In this document: positions 61,319 to 64,000 of the stretch, in pieces
Numbering within the stretch: position 1 is the stretch's first letter
Layout of the letters: each line of letters starts with the position of its first letter
Assembly: GCA_013396995.1 (NCBI GenBank)
Contig: VWZP01007832.1
Location: forward strand, 2,308,313 to 2,372,312
Source of the DNA: Dicaeum eximium
Taxonomy: Eukaryota > Chordata > Aves > Passeriformes > Dicaeidae
DNA length: 64,000 nucleotides
Direction of reading: 5' to 3'
The notes under the pieces: model-generated
Database searches by the model: none
Told to the model about the DNA's origin: nothing
What the model saw: only the letters and a program-made list of their open reading frames with translations
Made by a program: the position numbers and the translations under genes

Positions 61319-61415
61319 GCGGCCTCGGCCTGGCGGGGAGGGGGACGCGGGCAGCGGGGACCGGCCNGCGGCCTCGGCCGGGCGGGGAGGGGGACGCGGG
61401 CAGCGGGGACCGGCC
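61319..61415. repeat. 49-bp tandem duplication across a single N
   Basis: The 48-base block starting GCGGCCTCGGCC at 61,319 is repeated with a single mismatch from 61,368 to 61,415, and the two copies are separated by exactly one N at 61,367. Near-identity plus an N at the junction strongly suggests that an assembler or gap filler placed overlapping contig ends side by side, so the real genome may have one copy. A genuine GC minisatellite is the alternative. It lies in the inferred first intron. Confidence 0.9.
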
Positions 61416-61950
61416 CTCGGGGGGACCGGGGCGGTCTGGCGGAGCGCCCGTGGGGCGACAGCCGGCTCCCGGGCGGGCCGGTCTGGGGGAGCGGCGGAGG
61501 GGCCGGCGGGTTCCTCTGCTCTGCCGGGTGGGCCACCGGCGAGCCGGGAGCCGCTCTCAGGCTCCCCGCGAAACGCGCAGGGCCAGAGCGCGCCGCTCGG
61601 GTCGGTCCTGAGAGAAGCGCCCATTGTTGGGACGTGTGTGCGGGCGGGCACGGCGTGTGTGAACTTGGTGTCNGGAGCAGCGGCCGCTCCCGGCGCAGCG
61701 GGAACCGGGGCCGCGCCGCCCCTGCCCGGCACCGCGAGGGAGGAGAGCTGCGCTGGAGGGCGAGGGAAGAGCCCTGCCGAGAGCGGCGGGAGAACGGCGG
61801 AGCGGTGCGAAACTTGTGCCGAGCCCGCCCGCTCCTGCAGCTCGGCTCCTCCTCGGTCCCGGGCCGCGCTCACGAGGGGCTGAAGTACGAGTGGCCCTCT
61901 CTGTGGAGAGAGTGACAGTAGCGGAGGGGCTGGCGGCAGCATTTAGCTGG

Positions 61951-63697
61951 CATCCCCGAAATACAGGAGCGCTGTGGAAGTACAGCAGAGACTATTACTG
62001 GGGTATTTTTAGTGCTACGCTGCTCTAACTTTTCTCAGTACTTCGACTGCTGGTCATAGGAGCCACGCTGGGGAAAGACAGTTTCTTACATCTGAGTCTG
62101 CCGCTGCCACTCTGGCCTTTAAGCAATGATGAGACGACAGAATAGGCTTCTCTGCTGGTGTAACAGATCAGGCTAAGGGAATTTTCAAATCCATTCTTGG
62201 AAAAGTCATTGGAAAGGGCAAGTCCTGTGCCTGATTGGGAATTGATAAGGTGGGCCACAAAATTAATTGTAGTGTGTAAGAGGTGTGAGTTTAAGATGAG
62301 GTGATAGTTTAAAAGGCTGCAAAAGGCACTTCCTCCCCTCAAGGGGAGCAGGAGGACATCAAGTGCTCAGCTGCTGCAGCTGCTTCCAGGTGTCAGACCT
62401 GTAGGCAGAGCAGCCCTGCAACAAGTGCAATGATTGCTGGGCTTATGGCTGTGCTCCCCCATAACCTCTGCTGCAGCCAGCACAGAGCTTGTATGTGAAC
62501 ACATGGCTGGGGAGTTGAATGTCTGCTTGTGTGAGACACCAGTAAACCAGCGCTGCTCCTCACAGCATACATTATGCCAGAGCATGTCACGGGTCCTGTG
62601 TGCACAGGCTTGAAGTGCAGCAGCCGTGCCTTGGATAAGGTACAGCTTTACATACACATAACTAAGGCCTGGGTCTTCCTTCAGCAGGAGAAATGTTATG
62701 CCTGTTAAAGAGATGGCTGGCACAGGACACCCACACCTTCTTTGACTTCTTAATATTGGGTTTGAATATATTACTGCATTATCAGTTCCCTGCTGACTTG
62801 TGGTGCATCACTGAAGTTTTGGTGGCCACTTGAGCTTGTTTTGCATTGTTTCAAACGTGAAAGTTTTAAGTGTTTGAGCCAAATGCCAGCTTATCAGCTG
62901 GAACCACAAGCTGTAAACAGCAGATCTTCCCACAGTCACATCCTCAAACATCCAGAGAACTGCAGTGCAAATGTCCTCTGTCACTGTTCTGTACAGGCGC
63001 AGGCAGCGGCAGGCCACTGTATGTGGCCAATGGCTGCTCACAGAAATTGTTCTTTCTCTGCCAAGATTGTCATCTTCAAGGCAGGGAGGAAGAGGAGCAC
63101 TGGCAGCACAGCTAAATTCCGTGATTATTGCTCTGCTCTAAAGTGGGAGCATCACTGCAGTGTCAAGGAGAATGGAGAAATAGGGTGATGGTACCTGCTG
63201 TCACTGTGGGAAGACACGGGGCCATCATGAGTTAGCTGTTGTGTGTCCTCTGTGTGCAGCTGATGCAGGCAAGATGCTGCTTTATTGGGACAGCTGCTGT
63301 AGTCTCCAGCTGAAATGAGGAGAGATTGTCTTAGTCTGAATAAGCACTGGGGTGGTTTGCCCTGAAGTATGTTGTGGTTGGGCAGGCTCTCTGCTGTCTC
63401 TCATGGAAAGGAGGATGGAGGCACAGCTGCAGATATATTGGGTCACCTTGAGAATTAGCAAATTACTAAGTCATGCTGTAGGAAGAAGTGCATTTCCTTT
63501 TTTTCTGATATTTAAAAACCAGTGGTTTTGATGCTAATTGGCTGCTGTAGTCACTGTGTCAATTCTTTCTAGTGCACAACTAGAGAGCAACTTTATAAAA
63601 ACCCTAAAACACAGGTCCTTTTGGAAGGATTTCTTACTGCCCTTTAACTCTTCTGCATGTCTGAAACTAGGTTACAAATTTTTCCTTCTTTTCTCAG
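61951..63697. other. probable first intron of the island C gene
   Basis: GC content falls after the island. A few acceptor-like pyrimidine tracts followed by AG occur (for example CTGTTCTGTACAG near 62,997 and CCTCTGTGTGCAG near 63,259) but no downstream donor gives a recognisable exon. Open frames up to 118 codons have no domain. Confidence 0.45.
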
Positions 63698-63806
63698 GGG
63701 TTTTTCTGGATTCATATATGCAATTGCTTCTGTCTATGCTTGGTCTAATTTACTGGTATTTAGAAGGAAGGGATGTGAGGAGGAGGAGGAACAACTACAT
63801 GAACTG
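63698..63806 (+). CDS. candidate internal coding exon, unidentified, membrane-segment-like
   Basis: A pyrimidine-rich acceptor (TTTTTCCTTCTTTTCTCAG) ends at 63,697 and a CTG|GTAATG donor begins at 63,807, bounding 109 bp. Two of three frames are open. The frame with the more protein-like look reads FIYAIASVYAWSNLLVF, a hydrophobic stretch, then RRKG and an acidic CEEEEEQLHEL. It stays open past the donor to a TGA at 63,969. The other frame reads MQLLLSMLGLIYWYLEG followed by a RRRR cluster, and is the one in phase with the hydrophobic frame of the candidate first exon. I recognise neither. It could be an exon of the gene that starts at island C, or an intronic coincidence, since GGA/GAA repeats inflate the acidic tail. 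Confidence 0.3.
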
Positions 63807-64000
63807 GTAATGTACTCTGGGAAAGTTAGGTTTGTACTATTTGAAATAGCACCTCTTTTGACAAAAAGTTTTTCTACAGTCACAATTGTGTGTGCAGGTC
63901 TGTATGCAGCTTTTCTGGTTTTCTCTCCCTATAACTTGCATCTGGCTTGGTTTCTGGCTACTGTACAGTGAAGTACAGTATGGAAGTTAGGTGGATGTCT
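63807..64000. other. intron or open frame continuing to window edge
   Basis: If the donor at 63,807 is used this is intron. If not, the upstream frame remains open to the stop at 63,969-63,971. The window ends without a further boundary. Confidence 0.4.

Larger units (their letters stand above)
60240..61950 (+). promoter_or_regulatory. CpG island C with promoter elements
   Basis: This is the longest dense CpG island in the window. On the + strand an ordered set of elements lies within about 240 bases: a consensus CRE (60,881-60,888), CCAAT (60,950-60,954), CCAATGGCGG (60,992-61,001), a CACGTG E-box (61,020-61,025) and GC-rich GGGCGGGCGG (61,111-61,120). A consensus splice donor follows at 61,238. 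No TATA box lies in the core. This is the arrangement of a broadly expressed vertebrate promoter with dispersed starts, probably at about 61,030-61,110. Ns at 61,164, 61,367 and 61,673 and an adjacent tandem duplication show that the assembly here is imperfect. Antisense transcription is also possible; a 419-codon minus-strand open frame (60,683-61,942) is a composition artefact. Confidence 0.8.

Noticed and set aside
60944..61915. 323-codon plus-strand open frame through island C
   Set aside because: Same composition effect; it runs straight through a consensus splice donor and through Ns and the tandem copy, and reads low-complexity Gly/Arg/Pro.
60683..61942. 419-codon minus-strand open frame through CpG island C
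   Set aside because: GC-rich DNA lacks stops in several frames at once; the peptide is Pro/Arg/Ala/Gly-rich, crosses three Ns and the suspected artefactual duplication, and has no domain. Promoter elements point to the + strand.
1..64000. tRNA, rRNA, snRNA or CRISPR-like arrays
   Set aside because: No tRNA B-box (GGTTCGAATCC-type) with a matching A-box, no rRNA blocks and no regularly spaced repeats were seen on reading both strands.

Overview
This is vertebrate nuclear DNA and almost certainly from a bird. The best evidence is two 3'-terminal CR1 LINE fragments (37,444-37,520 and 56,020-56,262). Both carry the avian-type ending: a 'CCATGGCAGG...GTTGGAA' block, then 'CCTTCCAAC', then degenerate ATTCTGTG octamers. 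Single Ns and one 12-base N run mark a draft assembly. Nothing prokaryotic, organellar or viral was seen. No complete protein-coding gene can be read, and no open frame gave a protein family I recognise.

Layout: (A) 1-2,780 is a GC/CpG-rich block. It has an AT-rich, conserved-looking interior, a TATA box followed by a good-context ATG, and near its right end two exon-like segments on the + strand separated by an 81-bp intron. (B) 2,780-49,150 is about 46 kb of AT-rich, CpG-poor, non-coding DNA (intron or gene desert). It holds old repeat relics (CR1, probable MIR, a dispersed 'CTGATCCTGCT...' relic), small tandem duplications, some perfect hairpins and a compact CCAAT/TATA cluster at 21.3-21.4 kb. 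It also includes a 5.3-kb stretch (32,681-38,019) with no open frame of 60 codons on either strand. (C) 49,190-49,750 is a dense CpG island broken by a 12-N gap. (D) 49,760-60,240 is non-coding DNA with an old CR1 body (about 51.1-52.2 kb), the CR1 3' end at 56.1 kb and a possible L2/MIR-like scrap. (E) 60,240-61,950 is the strongest promoter in the window: CRE, two CCAAT boxes, an E-box and GC boxes lead to a candidate first exon with a consensus donor at 61,237/61,238. (F) 61,950-64,000 would be its first intron, with one candidate downstream exon at 63,698-63,806.

Reading: the window probably spans the 5' part(s) of one or more + strand transcription units whose coding exons lie mostly beyond 64,000. 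The A-to-C interval looks like regulatory gene desert or a long first intron. Gene identities cannot be assigned from sequence alone, and the short open frames in the AT-rich DNA are best treated as chance. All splice-site and promoter calls are motif-based predictions.
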